64,000 nt of DNA from a virus. Under the pieces are notes generated by a model. That model made no database searches and was not told the DNA's origin. It saw nothing but the letters and a program-made list of their open reading frames with translations. Position numbers and translations under genes: made by a program. Shown here piece by piece: positions 41,651 through 50,907 of the stretch; position 1 is the stretch's first letter, and each line of letters opens with the position of its first letter. The stretch lies in the IMG/VR virus record IMGVR_UViG_3300023179_000009, positions 186,001 through 250,000 of that record, one strand, 5' to 3'.

Positions 41651-43195
41651 TTATATCTTAATATTTGTTTTAATTATCTCATTTCCGAAAACAATTGCGT
41701 CTACTCCGTTTATCTCCAGGCACTGTTTTTTTAAAGAAACTATTGGTTTGCCCATGACATTAAACGAAGTATTTAACAAAACAGGAACCCCACTCAAATT
41801 TTTGTATTCTTTAATTAATTGATAAAAGCAAGGGTTGTCTGGTTCTTCTACTGTTTGAATCCTACAGGTTCTGTCTACGTGTGTTATGGCTGGTATTTTT
41901 TTTTCATCTAAAACTTTACAAGCATATAGCATATATTTGCTTTGATTCATATCAAAGTAAGAACTTGAGTTCTCTTGCAACACAGATCCCGCAAATGGTC
42001 TCCACGGCTCTCTCATTTTAACTTTTTTATTTATTTCATCTTTGTTTGATTTGTTTATTGGAGACATAAGGATAGATCTGTTCCCAAGTGCTCTTGGTCC
42101 TAATTCTCCAGACCCTTGAATCCAACCTATAATTTTATTTTCATTCAACATTTTTGCCATTAATTTTATGGTCTTATCTGTTGGCCTTTGTATAATATTA
42201 TCATCTTGCCAATAAGGAAAACCAATGCAATCAAACTGGTTTTCTCCAAAGTATAACCTTAAAAACTCTAAGCAACCCAGAGGTATTCCTCCATCATAAC
42301 AATGTGGTATAGGAAATAAATTGGGAAATTCTTTTTTAATTCTGTAATTAAATACAGTATTTTGAACACAGCCACCGGAATAACTTATAATAGACTTTTT
42401 ATCCAAAGAAGCAAATGTATTTTTTAAAATATAATTTAGCCAAAAATTATGCCACTCCGAATAAGTTTTATAAAATCCTTTTTTGATCATTTCTCGACAC
42501 CTGAACATCTCTGGTGACATGTATTTATAATTTTTTACATATTCATTTATACGATTTGAATTTACGTCTAGTTCAAGAAGTTTAGGTAAACCAAATTCTT
42601 TTATTTGATCCTCCGAGTACGCTTGCAACCCCATTATTTTACCTGCAAAATCAATTCCCACGGCACCTGTTTCTCTTGTTTCTTTTGCCGAAGCGCTAAA
42701 TCCCATAAGACCAGCAATCGCCCTGAATTCCAAACCCACAGAGGAACCAAATTCTTCATAAACAACTTCGGGATTTGTTGTTAAATTTTTTATGACTGTT
42801 GTTGATTTTTCATTATCGCCTTTTCCATCTATGCACACCCCATAATCTGTATTTACTGTTGGTATCACTGGCCAAGAACTCAAAATGTGAGCAAAGTGAT
42901 GGTCAATATTAAAACTTTTTATATCTAAGCCTAATTTTTTAAGTTGTCCTTTGCAAAATAATTCTTTTTTTGAACACTTACCAAGTCCTGATCTATCTCC
43001 GTCTGAGTATGCTATGCATTTAATGTCTTTTAATTTTATTTTCCAGTCATCTAATGCTTTAGAAACAAAATTAAAATTTCCTTTTTGATGTTTAATCCCA
43101 TGAATTCTCTCGAATTTTCTATATTTTATGTTGCCGTCCATTGAAACTGCAACACTGGCATCATGTCCTAGATAAAAAGATAAAAATATTGACAT
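41651..43195 (-). CDS. Carbamoyltransferase (NodU/TobZ family)
   Basis: 514 residues. Kae1-like half: MSIFLSFYLGHDASVAV, FNIDHHFAHILSSWPV (metal His) and SGGCVQNTVFNY. C-terminal carbamoyl-adenylate half: GWIQGSGELGPRALGNRSIL, REPWRPFAGSVL, SGVPVLLNTSFNVMGKPIV. Uses carbamoyl phosphate and ATP to carbamoylate a sugar hydroxyl. Slightly shorter than typical members but all motifs are seen. Confidence 0.92.
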   Translation of the reverse strand: MSIFLSFYLGHDASVAVSMDGNIKYRKFERIHGIKHQKGNFNFVSKALDDWKIKLKDIKCIAYSDGDRSGLGKCSKKELFCKGQLKKLGLDIKSFNIDHHFAHILSSWPVIPTVNTDYGVCIDGKGDNEKSTTVIKNLTTNPEVVYEEFGSSVGLEFRAIAGLMGFSASAKETRETGAVGIDFAGKIMGLQAYSEDQIKEFGLPKLLELDVNSNRINEYVKNYKYMSPEMFRCREMIKKGFYKTYSEWHNFWLNYILKNTFASLDKKSIISYSGGCVQNTVFNYRIKKEFPNLFPIPHCYDGGIPLGCLEFLRLYFGENQFDCIGFPYWQDDNIIQRPTDKTIKLMAKMLNENKIIGWIQGSGELGPRALGNRSILMSPINKSNKDEINKKVKMREPWRPFAGSVLQENSSSYFDMNQSKYMLYACKVLDEKKIPAITHVDRTCRIQTVEEPDNPCFYQLIKEYKNLSGVPVLLNTSFNVMGKPIVSLKKQCLEINGVDAIVFGNEIIKTNIKI

Positions 43196-43201
43196 ACTAA
43201 T

Positions 43202-43861
43202 TTATAAAAAAATTTTTTCACTATGTAAAGGTAAGTTTTTAATTTTTGAATTAGAATAAGAATAAGAGTGATCTTTTTTCTTCTGTTCCTGATTTCTCCA
43301 ATCAACATGTATAACATTAATATAATTGGTTAGATTTTTAACATTGATATTACTCTCTATAGCCGCAGTTCTGAATCTACTTTCGCAATGCCAGTATCCT
43401 AATTTAAAATCACAATAAAATTCACGAAGATTATCTTTATAAGCCCAAGCGTCCTGCGAGCATTTGGGGTTAATTTTTTTTCCAGAGTTGTGGAACACTT
43501 CACTCTCAATTATTTCGCCTTTTTTTGTTAAATCTTTTCTTGATAAAATTACCAAAGTGTTTTTCCATTCAATTTTGAGCAAACAACCAACAGTCTCATC
43601 AAGATAAACATCTGAGTTAGCTAAAATTTTTACACCTTTGTTTTTTTTTGAAAAATCAATCCAATCTTTATAAGAAATTCTTTTGTTAACTTCTACAAAT
43701 TCAATTTTTTCCTTATCAAACAAAGGAATATCACATTTTTTTTCAAAAAATAACACTATTTTGTTTATAAATTTATTTTTTAAATTCTTGTTTAAACAAT
43801 ACAGGTTGTAGCTCTCCACCTCTGGCGTGCATTTAAATATTTGTTGGTAAAGAGTTATCAT
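43202..43861 (-). CDS. Putative glycosyltransferase-like protein
   Basis: 219 residues. GVKILANSDVYLDETV and LVILSRKDL, then SQDAWAYK and FDFKLGYWHCESRF-type strands (here CDFKLGYWHCESRF) resemble a family found beside glycosyltransferases. No DxD except NSDVYLD. Operon with 41,651 and 43,865. Confidence 0.55.
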   Translation of the reverse strand: MITLYQQIFKCTPEVESYNLYCLNKNLKNKFINKIVLFFEKKCDIPLFDKEKIEFVEVNKRISYKDWIDFSKKNKGVKILANSDVYLDETVGCLLKIEWKNTLVILSRKDLTKKGEIIESEVFHNSGKKINPKCSQDAWAYKDNLREFYCDFKLGYWHCESRFRTAAIESNINVKNLTNYINVIHVDWRNQEQKKKDHSYSYSNSKIKNLPLHSEKIFL

Positions 43862-43864
43862 CTA

Positions 43865-44722
43865 TTATAAGAAGTATTTTATTTTATTATAATTATATAT
43901 TTTGTCTAAACAATACTTAATATTGTAATTTTCACAATTATAGTATTTTTTGTATAAATTTTTAATATTTTTTTCATTATAATAATGAAAAATTTTTATT
44001 TTTTTTGTATCTATGTTATTTTTTTTTATAAAGTTATCTACCATACTACTTGAAAAATTATATTCATAATTTAAATTTTTAAATGGCAGACCCGCCTCCA
44101 ATACAGATAAGCAAAAACATATCTGAGCTTTGAATTTATTTTTTAAATTATTTAAAGAATAAACATATTTTTTTATATAAGGTGCCAATTTATGCATTAA
44201 TTTTTTGTTTAATACTATAAAGCCATTATTAAAATAGCACGGCGGGCAATAATCGTTGTTCTTTATTTGTTTTTTGAATGATTTTAATTCAAGTTTTAAA
44301 TTAAATTGTTTTAAAACAATATCCCAACTCATTTTCTCTTCTTTAAAAGGACTTTCGTGTGCTAAAACTCCGTAAACCCCAACCTCAGATCTAACTTGTG
44401 TAATTATTTCTTTTAATGAATTTAGCACCAAAACATCTGCATCTAACATCACACAGACGGATGATTTAGACTCTAGAAAATATCTTATTGCTCCACTCCA
44501 TTTTGGCCTTAAATTGTCCTTGTTTTCATAGTATACAATGTCTGAGTTTTTTATAATGTACTTGTTTTTTATTTTTTGATTTTTTGGTAACATTATTGTA
44601 AAATAATAATTATCAAGGTCGCTAAAAAATTCTATTGATTTCATCAATGCAAAAACATTTTCTTCCATGTGTTCTTCTATTTTTAAGAAAAAATGAGCAT
44701 CATTTTTTGGAATTTTTATCAT
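43865..44722 (-). CDS. GT8-like glycosyltransferase
   Basis: 285 residues from ATG 44722; the frame is open to 44,767 but the extra 15 residues look like non-coding AT-rich DNA. VCVMLDADVLVLNSLKEI is the DxD block; CPPCYFNNGFIVLNKKLM is the usual acceptor-side motif. Among the most AT-rich genes in the window. Confidence 0.7.
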   Translation of the reverse strand: MIKIPKNDAHFFLKIEEHMEENVFALMKSIEFFSDLDNYYFTIMLPKNQKIKNKYIIKNSDIVYYENKDNLRPKWSGAIRYFLESKSSVCVMLDADVLVLNSLKEIITQVRSEVGVYGVLAHESPFKEEKMSWDIVLKQFNLKLELKSFKKQIKNNDYCPPCYFNNGFIVLNKKLMHKLAPYIKKYVYSLNNLKNKFKAQICFCLSVLEAGLPFKNLNYEYNFSSSMVDNFIKKNNIDTKKIKIFHYYNEKNIKNLYKKYYNCENYNIKYCLDKIYNYNKIKYFL

Positions 44723-44820
44723 TTTTGTAAAATTATTTATAATTAAAAAATAAAAAATAAGAGTCAAGTCTCTTTAATTTTATAGAATAAATTAAAAAAG
44801 ATGCATTATATTAACGATAT

Positions 44821-45582
44821 GTGGAAAATATCCCGAGAAGCCATGGTGTAACATTGAATTTAAGATATATTGTTACAGGCACTGGTCGCTGCGGAACTGT
44901 TTTTTTGGCTCGTTTTTTAACGAGTGTGGGGACGCCCTGTGGTCATGAATCAATTTTTGGGCCAGAAGGTTTGGATTTGGCAAAGTACAGATTATCTGGT
45001 TTATCCACACCTTGCCTGAGTTACTGTTCAAAAAATATTTTAAAAAGTGGTAAGTGGGAGCCTCTTCCGGATTGGATCACAGAAATAGAAAAAATACAGG
45101 CTGATTCTAGTTATTTGGCTGCTCCTTTTCTTCAGGAAAGTTGTTTGGAAAATTGTAAAAAAATTCATTTAGTTAGAGATCCGATTAAGGTGATTCATTC
45201 TTTTTGCAATCATATTGAATATTTCAAATCTGATGAGCCTAAAGATAAATTTGAAAAATTTATCTATGAAAAAGCACCAGAGTTGCAAACAAAAATGCCT
45301 CAATATGATCGTGCTTGTTTGTTTTATGTTCTTTGGAACAATATGATAGAAAAAAATAATATCGATTTATTTTATAAAGTAGAAGATTCAATTGAAGTTT
45401 TGTTTAATTTTTTGAACTTAGAAAAAAAAGAACACTTCTCCGATAACACTATAAACACTCATAAAAAATGGTCAAAAGAAAGTTTTGATGTTCATTTAAT
45501 ACAAAGCAAAGAAATAAAAAATGAATTTATAAAAATGGGCCGACGATACGGCTATAAAATGGTTTCTCCATTCATGGTTTAA
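44821..45582 (+). CDS. Sulfotransferase-like P-loop protein
   Basis: 253 residues from GTG 44821. YIVTGTGRCGTVFLARFLTSVG is the PAPS-binding loop and IHLVRDPIKVIHSFCNH the 3'-phosphate strand. Different subfamily from 36,896. Stop shares TTAA with the convergent gene at 45,579. Third sulfotransferase-type gene of the island counting the broken one. Confidence 0.8.
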   Translation: MENIPRSHGVTLNLRYIVTGTGRCGTVFLARFLTSVGTPCGHESIFGPEGLDLAKYRLSGLSTPCLSYCSKNILKSGKWEPLPDWITEIEKIQADSSYLAAPFLQESCLENCKKIHLVRDPIKVIHSFCNHIEYFKSDEPKDKFEKFIYEKAPELQTKMPQYDRACLFYVLWNNMIEKNNIDLFYKVEDSIEVLFNFLNLEKKEHFSDNTINTHKKWSKESFDVHLIQSKEIKNEFIKMGRRYGYKMVSPFMV

Positions 45583-46595
45583 TATATTTGTTTATTAGCA
45601 TTGTCTGATGGCACTTCCAGAACATAGTCTACAAAATCAATTTCCATATAACTTTGTAGCACATCTACATTTTGCCAAACACGACACAATCTATCTAAAA
45701 TAGATTGATAATTCACAAAGAAATCTTCTACGCTGGTTTTGCTAACAAATTCATTTTTTACAAAAAGACCAGATTCTTTAAACCAATGTCTGTATGTTTC
45801 AAGTGGATTCACAACCTTTATATTGGGTTCACTTTGTAGCCCCAAACACCGCATCAATTCAATATCATCTAAAATTAAATGTATAAATGCCTTGTTCTTG
45901 CTGGTGTATAGATGTGATCCATGCCTGCTCGACCAAGGATGATTCCTGATATAAATTCGGCCCTCACCAGAAAGCAGCCCAGAGGTTTGTCTTAGAGCCT
46001 CTATTGGGTCAACTAAAGAAATATGATCCAACACATCGTGCATCAAAATAATATCAAATGGAGCATTGCATTTTACCAAATCAAAATTATCTGCGAAGTG
46101 ATTGCGGTCAAATTGATATTTGCTTGCATCAACATCATATCCTATGGCCAAAGAACATTCACGAGTTAAAGCTGCCGGAATTGTGTGGCCCTCCCCACAT
46201 CCAAAATCCAAAAATCTTTTATTTTTCATTCTTTCGCCAACTAGCAAATCCATTATGCTATCGGCTCTTTTTTGTTTATCTTCATTTGTTACACAAAGAA
46301 GATGCGGCTCCACAGCATGTGGCCACTCCTCTGATTCTAAAAGTTTTCTTATTTCTTCAAGTGATTTTTCATATTCACTTGCTTGTGGCAATCCATATTT
46401 TTTAAGATTGTTTGCAAGTTCTGCCATATCTCTTCGAATTTTGGCATTTTCAAATAAAAGTTGTTTTTCTTGACTTTCTCGAAGTGCATTTATTGATTCT
46501 TTTACTTCTTTGAGGACTCCCATAAAACTTTCTAATTTTCTCAAATGAGCATCTATTTCATAGGCAATTCCGTCGATTCTTTTCATATCTAACAT
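45579..46595 (-). CDS. Coiled-coil SAM methyltransferase, paralogue A
   Basis: 338 residues: N-terminal coiled coil (1-85), the link EEWPHAVEPHLLC, then methyltransferase motif I FLDFGCGEGHTIPAAL, YDVDAS, and MHDVLDHI; IRNHPWSSRHGSHLY and the ending MEIDFVDYVL. The genes at 49,058 and 53,603 share this design, including '[MQ][RC]HPW/F[ST]SKHATHLY'. Substrate unknown; probably sugar or protein methylation. Confidence 0.8.
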   Translation of the reverse strand: MLDMKRIDGIAYEIDAHLRKLESFMGVLKEVKESINALRESQEKQLLFENAKIRRDMAELANNLKKYGLPQASEYEKSLEEIRKLLESEEWPHAVEPHLLCVTNEDKQKRADSIMDLLVGERMKNKRFLDFGCGEGHTIPAALTRECSLAIGYDVDASKYQFDRNHFADNFDLVKCNAPFDIILMHDVLDHISLVDPIEALRQTSGLLSGEGRIYIRNHPWSSRHGSHLYTSKNKAFIHLILDDIELMRCLGLQSEPNIKVVNPLETYRHWFKESGLFVKNEFVSKTSVEDFFVNYQSILDRLCRVWQNVDVLQSYMEIDFVDYVLEVPSDNANKQIY

Positions 46596-46639
46596 AACAA
46601 TTATTCCAGAGAAAAACTATAATACATTAAAGGAATGAA

Positions 46640-47881
46640 CTACCCACCCGCTAAAGACGGGTGGGTTTCCGCTCCAACCAACAGCCCACCATAAGCGGGT
46701 CTTACATCAGGACAAGCGGCTAACTCGGTAGTTCCTACCGTTCTGTATTTTACTCCTTCGTCAAGTATATTCAAGGCTGCGTTTTGGTCACGGTCAATAT
46801 TTTCAAAACAGTTGAAACAAAACCATTCCCTATCGGTTGGTTTTAGTTCTTTGTTTTGAAAACCACAATTATTGCAAAGTTGACTTGATGGAAAGTATCT
46901 GTCAACCTTGATTAATTCACGACCATACCACTTCGCCTTGTAGGTCAATTTGTCAACAAAAGAGCGAAACCCACAATCGGCAATGTCTTTATGTCTGTTG
47001 CGTTCTTGATATCGTTTTTCTTCTCTTTTGTCGGGACTAACCTTTTTAAGCATGGATTCTACGCTCAAGTCTTCAACAATTATCACTTGGTTTTCGTTGA
47101 TGATGCGTCGTGTTAACTTGTGTAGAAAATCTTCACGCTTGTTGGTTATCTTCAAATGTAGTTTAGCCAACCTTCGGTTGGCTTTCTTCCTGCCATTACT
47201 TCCTTTTTCGCTTCGGCTCACACTTTTACTCAAAAGTTTAAGTCTTTGTTCGTACTGTTTCATGGGTCTTGGATTTTGTATCTTGTTGCCATTACTGTCC
47301 ACTATATTTTTTACATTAAGGTCAAATGCAATTACTTCCGACGAAGTCGGCAAACTAGAAATTTCTTTTTGAACAGTGACTGAAACGAAGCATTGTCCAA
47401 CTTTGTTTTTGCTTATTGTTGCAAACTTGATTTCGCCACTAAATTCACGGTCTTGAACAAAGTTGATTCCCGACAAGAACTTGGGGAAACAGAGTTTCTT
47501 GTCTTTGATTTTGATGTTCTGCTTTACTCGGAATGATTGTTTGTCATTTCTACGCTTGAATTTTGGGAAACCTTTTTTGCCCTTATTCTTTTGTTTGATC
47601 TTACGAAAAAAGTTGTCATACGCTGTTTGCAAACATTCAACTGCATATTGCAAACTTTGACTTCCTACTTCTTTCAACCAAGGATGGTCTTTCTTTAGAT
47701 TCGGAAGTTCTTTTTCGTTGTCTTTTCTACTTATTGACTTTTTACTGTTTTTGTATTCTTGTATTCGCTTATACAAAAAATGGTTGTACACGAACCTCCC
47801 GCAACCGAAGTGCTTATTCAGCAACGATTCTTGTTGTTTGGTTGGATACAACCTAAATTTGTAGGAATACAGATGGTTCAA
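46640..47881 (-). CDS. tnpB: TnpB family RNA-guided endonuclease
   Basis: 413 residues. RuvC residues D187 (IAFDLNV), E270 (VIIVEDLSVE), D363/D365 (NIDRDQNAALNI); zinc ribbon C336, C339, C355, C358. Helix-turn-helix N-terminus YKFRLYPTKQQ typical of canonical TnpB. Start TTG 47881 shares TTGA with the RHH stop, so expression depends on it. C-terminal THPSLAGG is encoded by the right-end hairpin, the place where omega RNA is normally made. Confidence 0.93.
   Translation of the reverse strand: MNHLYSYKFRLYPTKQQESLLNKHFGCGRFVYNHFLYKRIQEYKNSKKSISRKDNEKELPNLKKDHPWLKEVGSQSLQYAVECLQTAYDNFFRKIKQKNKGKKGFPKFKRRNDKQSFRVKQNIKIKDKKLCFPKFLSGINFVQDREFSGEIKFATISKNKVGQCFVSVTVQKEISSLPTSSEVIAFDLNVKNIVDSNGNKIQNPRPMKQYEQRLKLLSKSVSRSEKGSNGRKKANRRLAKLHLKITNKREDFLHKLTRRIINENQVIIVEDLSVESMLKKVSPDKREEKRYQERNRHKDIADCGFRSFVDKLTYKAKWYGRELIKVDRYFPSSQLCNNCGFQNKELKPTDREWFCFNCFENIDRDQNAALNILDEGVKYRTVGTTELAACPDVRPAYGGLLVGAETHPSLAGG
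46642..46666 (-). other. Right-end hairpin of element 2
   Basis: ACCCACCCG (46,642-46,650) pairs perfectly with CGGGTGGGT (46,658-46,666), loop CTAAAGA. Overlaps the tnpB stop. Candidate 3' end of the omega RNA scaffold; the guide would be the 15-20 bases below about 46,632. Confidence 0.6.
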
Positions 47882-48027
47882 TTGTCCTCTTTGGTGTAGT
47901 TGACCATGAAATCACGGACTACTTCGCTTATTGTTTTGTAGTTTTCTTCACACTTTTTTTTGAATTGCTCAAACAATGATGGTTGAACACGAATCAGCAT
48001 ATCTTTTTCTTTGTTCTCTTTGCTCAT
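47878..48027 (-). CDS. Small ribbon-helix-helix-like protein
   Basis: 49 residues: MLIRVQPSLFEQFKKKCEENYKTISEVVRDFMVNY has the RHH pattern (beta strand LIRVQP, helix, TISEVVRD second helix). RHH proteins bind DNA as dimers and often autoregulate. Its TGA overlaps the tnpB TTG start, so the two are made together. It may repress tnpB from the left-end region or assist transposition. Confidence 0.65.
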   Translation of the reverse strand: MSKENKEKDMLIRVQPSLFEQFKKKCEENYKTISEVVRDFMVNYTKEDN

Positions 48028-48120
48028 ACATTGTATATAGTGTGCCAGAACTGATTTTTGAACCGAATTTTAGGGGAATCGTTGAAAAAGACATGGGTTC
48101 TTACTAAATTATGACTATAC

Positions 48121-48226
48121 GGCGATTCATCCCGCTACCCTAAAGAGGTTTGCCTATTTTGCTCGTTCGCTATCGCTCACGATCTGCAATAGGCAAACTT
48201 TCTACGAAAGTAGGGGCGTTCTCGCC
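48121..48226 (-). other. Left-end structure of element 2
   Basis: Outer arms GGCGA (48,121-48,125) and TCGCC (48,222-48,226); inside, GTTTGCCTATT (48,148-48,158) pairs perfectly with AATAGGCAAAC (48,188-48,198). Core motif CCCTAAAG as in element 1. The region between the RHH start (48,027) and here, about 90 bp, may hold the element's promoter; TATA-like TTGTATATAG is at about 48,031-48,040. Confidence 0.55.
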
Positions 48227-48243
48227 ACAGGAAAGGTAAAAAG

Positions 48244-49044
48244 ATGACCAAACCGTTATTCCGCTGGACTTGCGGCAGTTGTTTGCAGCAAGGCTTGGAT
48301 ATTCTTGCTGAATCTATTAATCGAACAACAAAAAGTTTAGGTATACACAATTTTGATTGGGTGATATGTTATAATAATCTTTATAGAGATGATCTTGCTT
48401 TTTTACAAAAAGCAATAGGCGATAAACCTATTCAACTAATAGCTCAAAATTGGTCAACTTGTCCGGTTGACGACAACTGCCAGAATCCTCGTCGCAAAGA
48501 CGGTAGTTTTGAGTGGAATGGCAATCGCTGTGGAGGAACCATGTGGAAGGTTTGCCCTCCAAGATTGCGAATGGAAACACATGAAATTGTTATGGACAAC
48601 GATATAATTTTACTTAAAAAATTTCATCAAATCGATGATTTTTTAAATCAAACAAAAAAATGTTTAGTTTTAGAAGAGCCCATTCGTTTTTATGGAAGGT
48701 ACGACTGTTTGTTTGGAGACGCCACAACTTTTTTAAATTCTGGTTTTATGGGATTTCCTCCTGGTTACGATTATGGTGCTGAATTATTTAAAGTTTGGAC
48801 AAAATATTCAAAATACATGAATTTAACACAGGCTGACGAACAAGGATTGCTAATGTTTACATTGGACCAGCAGCCAAATATTCGTATTAAAAAAGAACAA
48901 ATGGTCGAAGTTTTAAATCGTGATTTCAAGGCCATCATCACAGGTCACGAAGAAGGAATACATTTTACTCAAGCAAATCGAATACCTAACCATTTTGCTT
49001 GGAAAATGTATCAAGAAGTTATTGGAAATCACACTATAATCTAG
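48244..49044 (+). CDS. Glycosyltransferase (DxD)
   Basis: 266 residues, AGGAAAGG site upstream. EIVMDNDIILLKK is the metal motif; TTFLNSGFMGFPPGYDYG is the acceptor-side motif; RWTCGSCLQQGLDILAESI is a distinctive N-terminus. Followed by the coiled-coil methyltransferase 13 bp later. Confidence 0.7.
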   Translation: MTKPLFRWTCGSCLQQGLDILAESINRTTKSLGIHNFDWVICYNNLYRDDLAFLQKAIGDKPIQLIAQNWSTCPVDDNCQNPRRKDGSFEWNGNRCGGTMWKVCPPRLRMETHEIVMDNDIILLKKFHQIDDFLNQTKKCLVLEEPIRFYGRYDCLFGDATTFLNSGFMGFPPGYDYGAELFKVWTKYSKYMNLTQADEQGLLMFTLDQQPNIRIKKEQMVEVLNRDFKAIITGHEEGIHFTQANRIPNHFAWKMYQEVIGNHTII

Positions 49045-49057
49045 TAGGATCAAAAAA

Positions 49058-50098
49058 ATGAATGAAGTAGAAGTTCGCAGATATTTGAATGTGATTAAGC
49101 GTGCCGTTTCTTTGATAGAGGGCATGTTGGATAATGATGACGGCGGGCTGCTTGAATCGCTAATGCCCCAAAATATACAAGAGGTAGTAGCCACAGCAGC
49201 AGCACAGGCTGTTGCCCAGGTTGTAGCCAACAAGCCCATTTCCCAACAACCAACAAATCAAGTTGAGCAACCAGTTCAAGTTCAACAAGAGCCAAAACCA
49301 GTTAACGAAGCGGCAAAGTTGGCACGAAAGAAACATATTGGCGATTTGATGGCGATTGATTGTTGGCCCGAGTCTGTCCCTCAATTCTTGGTTGCCAAAG
49401 ATGCTTCTTTTGAAGATCAAGTTAATCGGGCAAATGCCGTTTTAGACATGCTCCTAGACAGGCATGTCACTGGGTTGAATTTTCTAGATTTTGGTTGTGG
49501 AGAAGGATGGATAGCACAGCAAATATTGAAACGTGGTGCGATTGAGTCGATTGGCTATGATATCAAACAATATGATTCTTGGTCTAATTTAAAAGATGTT
49601 AAGTTTACGACAAACTTTAACGACTTAAAGCCTAATTATTTTGATGTGATATTCTTATACGACGTTCTCGATCACTGCGAAGATCCCGTTTTTTTAATGA
49701 GTCAGGTTCAAAATTTAATTAAACCCGGTGGGGTTGTTTATGTGAGGTGCCATCCTTGGACCAGCAAACACGCAACTCATTTGTATAAACAAGGTTTAAA
49801 TAAGGCATATGTTCATCTTTTTATGTCATATGACGAACTAAAAGAATTAATTCAGCAAGATCCAAATTTTACACGTATGGAAAAAAATCCAGTCGAGGCA
49901 TACCACTGGTGGTTTAACAATTTTGACATCAAGAAAGAAAGAGAAGTAAAAGAACCAGTGAATGGCTTTTTCCACGTTCCGGCTTTTAAAGAATTATTGG
50001 CAAATGAACAACAAATTCCAATGAAAGATATCGATAATTTTTTAAGACTGATGGAGATACAATTTGTTGATTTTTGTTTAGTTCCCAAAAAATCATGA
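49058..50098 (+). CDS. Coiled-coil SAM methyltransferase, paralogue B
   Basis: 346 residues. N-terminal helix and Ala/Gln/Val-rich linker (about 48-90), then IDCWPESVPQFLV, motif I FLDFGCGEGWIAQQIL, YDIKQYDSW, LYDVLDHCEDPV, VRCHPWTSKHATHLY and IQFVDFCLV. Same architecture as 45,579 and 53,603. Overlaps the next gene by 4 bp (ATGA). Confidence 0.8.
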   Translation: MNEVEVRRYLNVIKRAVSLIEGMLDNDDGGLLESLMPQNIQEVVATAAAQAVAQVVANKPISQQPTNQVEQPVQVQQEPKPVNEAAKLARKKHIGDLMAIDCWPESVPQFLVAKDASFEDQVNRANAVLDMLLDRHVTGLNFLDFGCGEGWIAQQILKRGAIESIGYDIKQYDSWSNLKDVKFTTNFNDLKPNYFDVIFLYDVLDHCEDPVFLMSQVQNLIKPGGVVYVRCHPWTSKHATHLYKQGLNKAYVHLFMSYDELKELIQQDPNFTRMEKNPVEAYHWWFNNFDIKKEREVKEPVNGFFHVPAFKELLANEQQIPMKDIDNFLRLMEIQFVDFCLVPKKS

Positions 50099-50907
50099 AA
50101 AAAAAATTAACTTTTGTTTTGATGACCTGCGGTGAACTTGCGGAGAAAAAATGTGTAGAGGCTATCAAGCCCCATCTTCATGAGGTCGAATTTTTTGAAG
50201 TTAGAAATGTTTTTCCGCAAATAAAAGCTTTGAATCAAATGATAAAGAAAGTCAAGACAGACTTTTTTATTCCTTTAGATGCCGATATTGTACTTGATAA
50301 AGATGCTTATCCCAGAATCAAAAATGCGATAAATAAAAACGAACACGATCCAAGTTGGCATTCGATTCTTTTTCCTTTGTATGACACACTTACAGAGAAA
50401 AGGATACTGGCATTAAAGATTTTGAGAACTAAAGTGATGAAAAAAAATGTTTTCAAACAAAGCACAACGCCCGATGTTGAACATTATCAAAGATTGACCA
50501 GTCTGGGGTATACTTGTATACATGATTATCTAAATCAAAGAACAATTGGAAAACACATAGTAGCAGGAAAACATTTTTGTTATCATAAATTTAGAGATGT
50601 TTATCAAACTTATAGAAATTATAATTTTGAGTGGGATAGTGGGGTTTTTATGGGCGGAAGCGACTTAAGAAGTCACGCAAAAGCACATTATGATTTTTTT
50701 ATGAAAAAATGGTCAAAAACTGGCAATAAAGACTATCTTCATTGTATTGCTGGTATGATGGACGGAATATTATCGCCCGTTGAAAATAAATCTAAAACTT
50801 TAAAATCAAAAAAATATAATATAAAAACAAAATGGGCAATTCATGCCTTTTTAGACTGGTATATGGCACCTTTATCGACTTCCAAATCAGCCAGTATGTT
50901 GTTCTAG
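50095..50907 (+). CDS. Glycosyltransferase GT2-like
   Basis: 270 residues from ATG 50095. LTFVLMTCGE start, then FFIPLDADIVLDKDAYP (DxD) ; the C-terminal half is helical and ends with a Trp/His region. Ends on a CTAG shared with the convergent gene at 50,904. Partner of paralogue B in the same operon. Confidence 0.7.
   Translation: MKKKLTFVLMTCGELAEKKCVEAIKPHLHEVEFFEVRNVFPQIKALNQMIKKVKTDFFIPLDADIVLDKDAYPRIKNAINKNEHDPSWHSILFPLYDTLTEKRILALKILRTKVMKKNVFKQSTTPDVEHYQRLTSLGYTCIHDYLNQRTIGKHIVAGKHFCYHKFRDVYQTYRNYNFEWDSGVFMGGSDLRSHAKAHYDFFMKKWSKTGNKDYLHCIAGMMDGILSPVENKSKTLKSKKYNIKTKWAIHAFLDWYMAPLSTSKSASMLF

Larger units (their letters stand above)
46630..48226 (-). mobile_element. TnpB transposon with RHH partner (element 2)
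   Basis: Minus-strand unit: left end with imperfect palindromes at 48,121-48,226, a 49-codon RHH gene, tnpB starting inside the RHH stop, and right-end hairpin at 46,642-46,666. No tnpA. Ends resemble element 1 (GGC[AG]ATTC[CA]TCCC and CCCTAAAG at the left; GGGTGGGTA[AG]TT at the right, minus strand). It sits between a methyltransferase gene and a glycosyltransferase gene whose paralogues are adjacent elsewhere. Confidence 0.75.
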
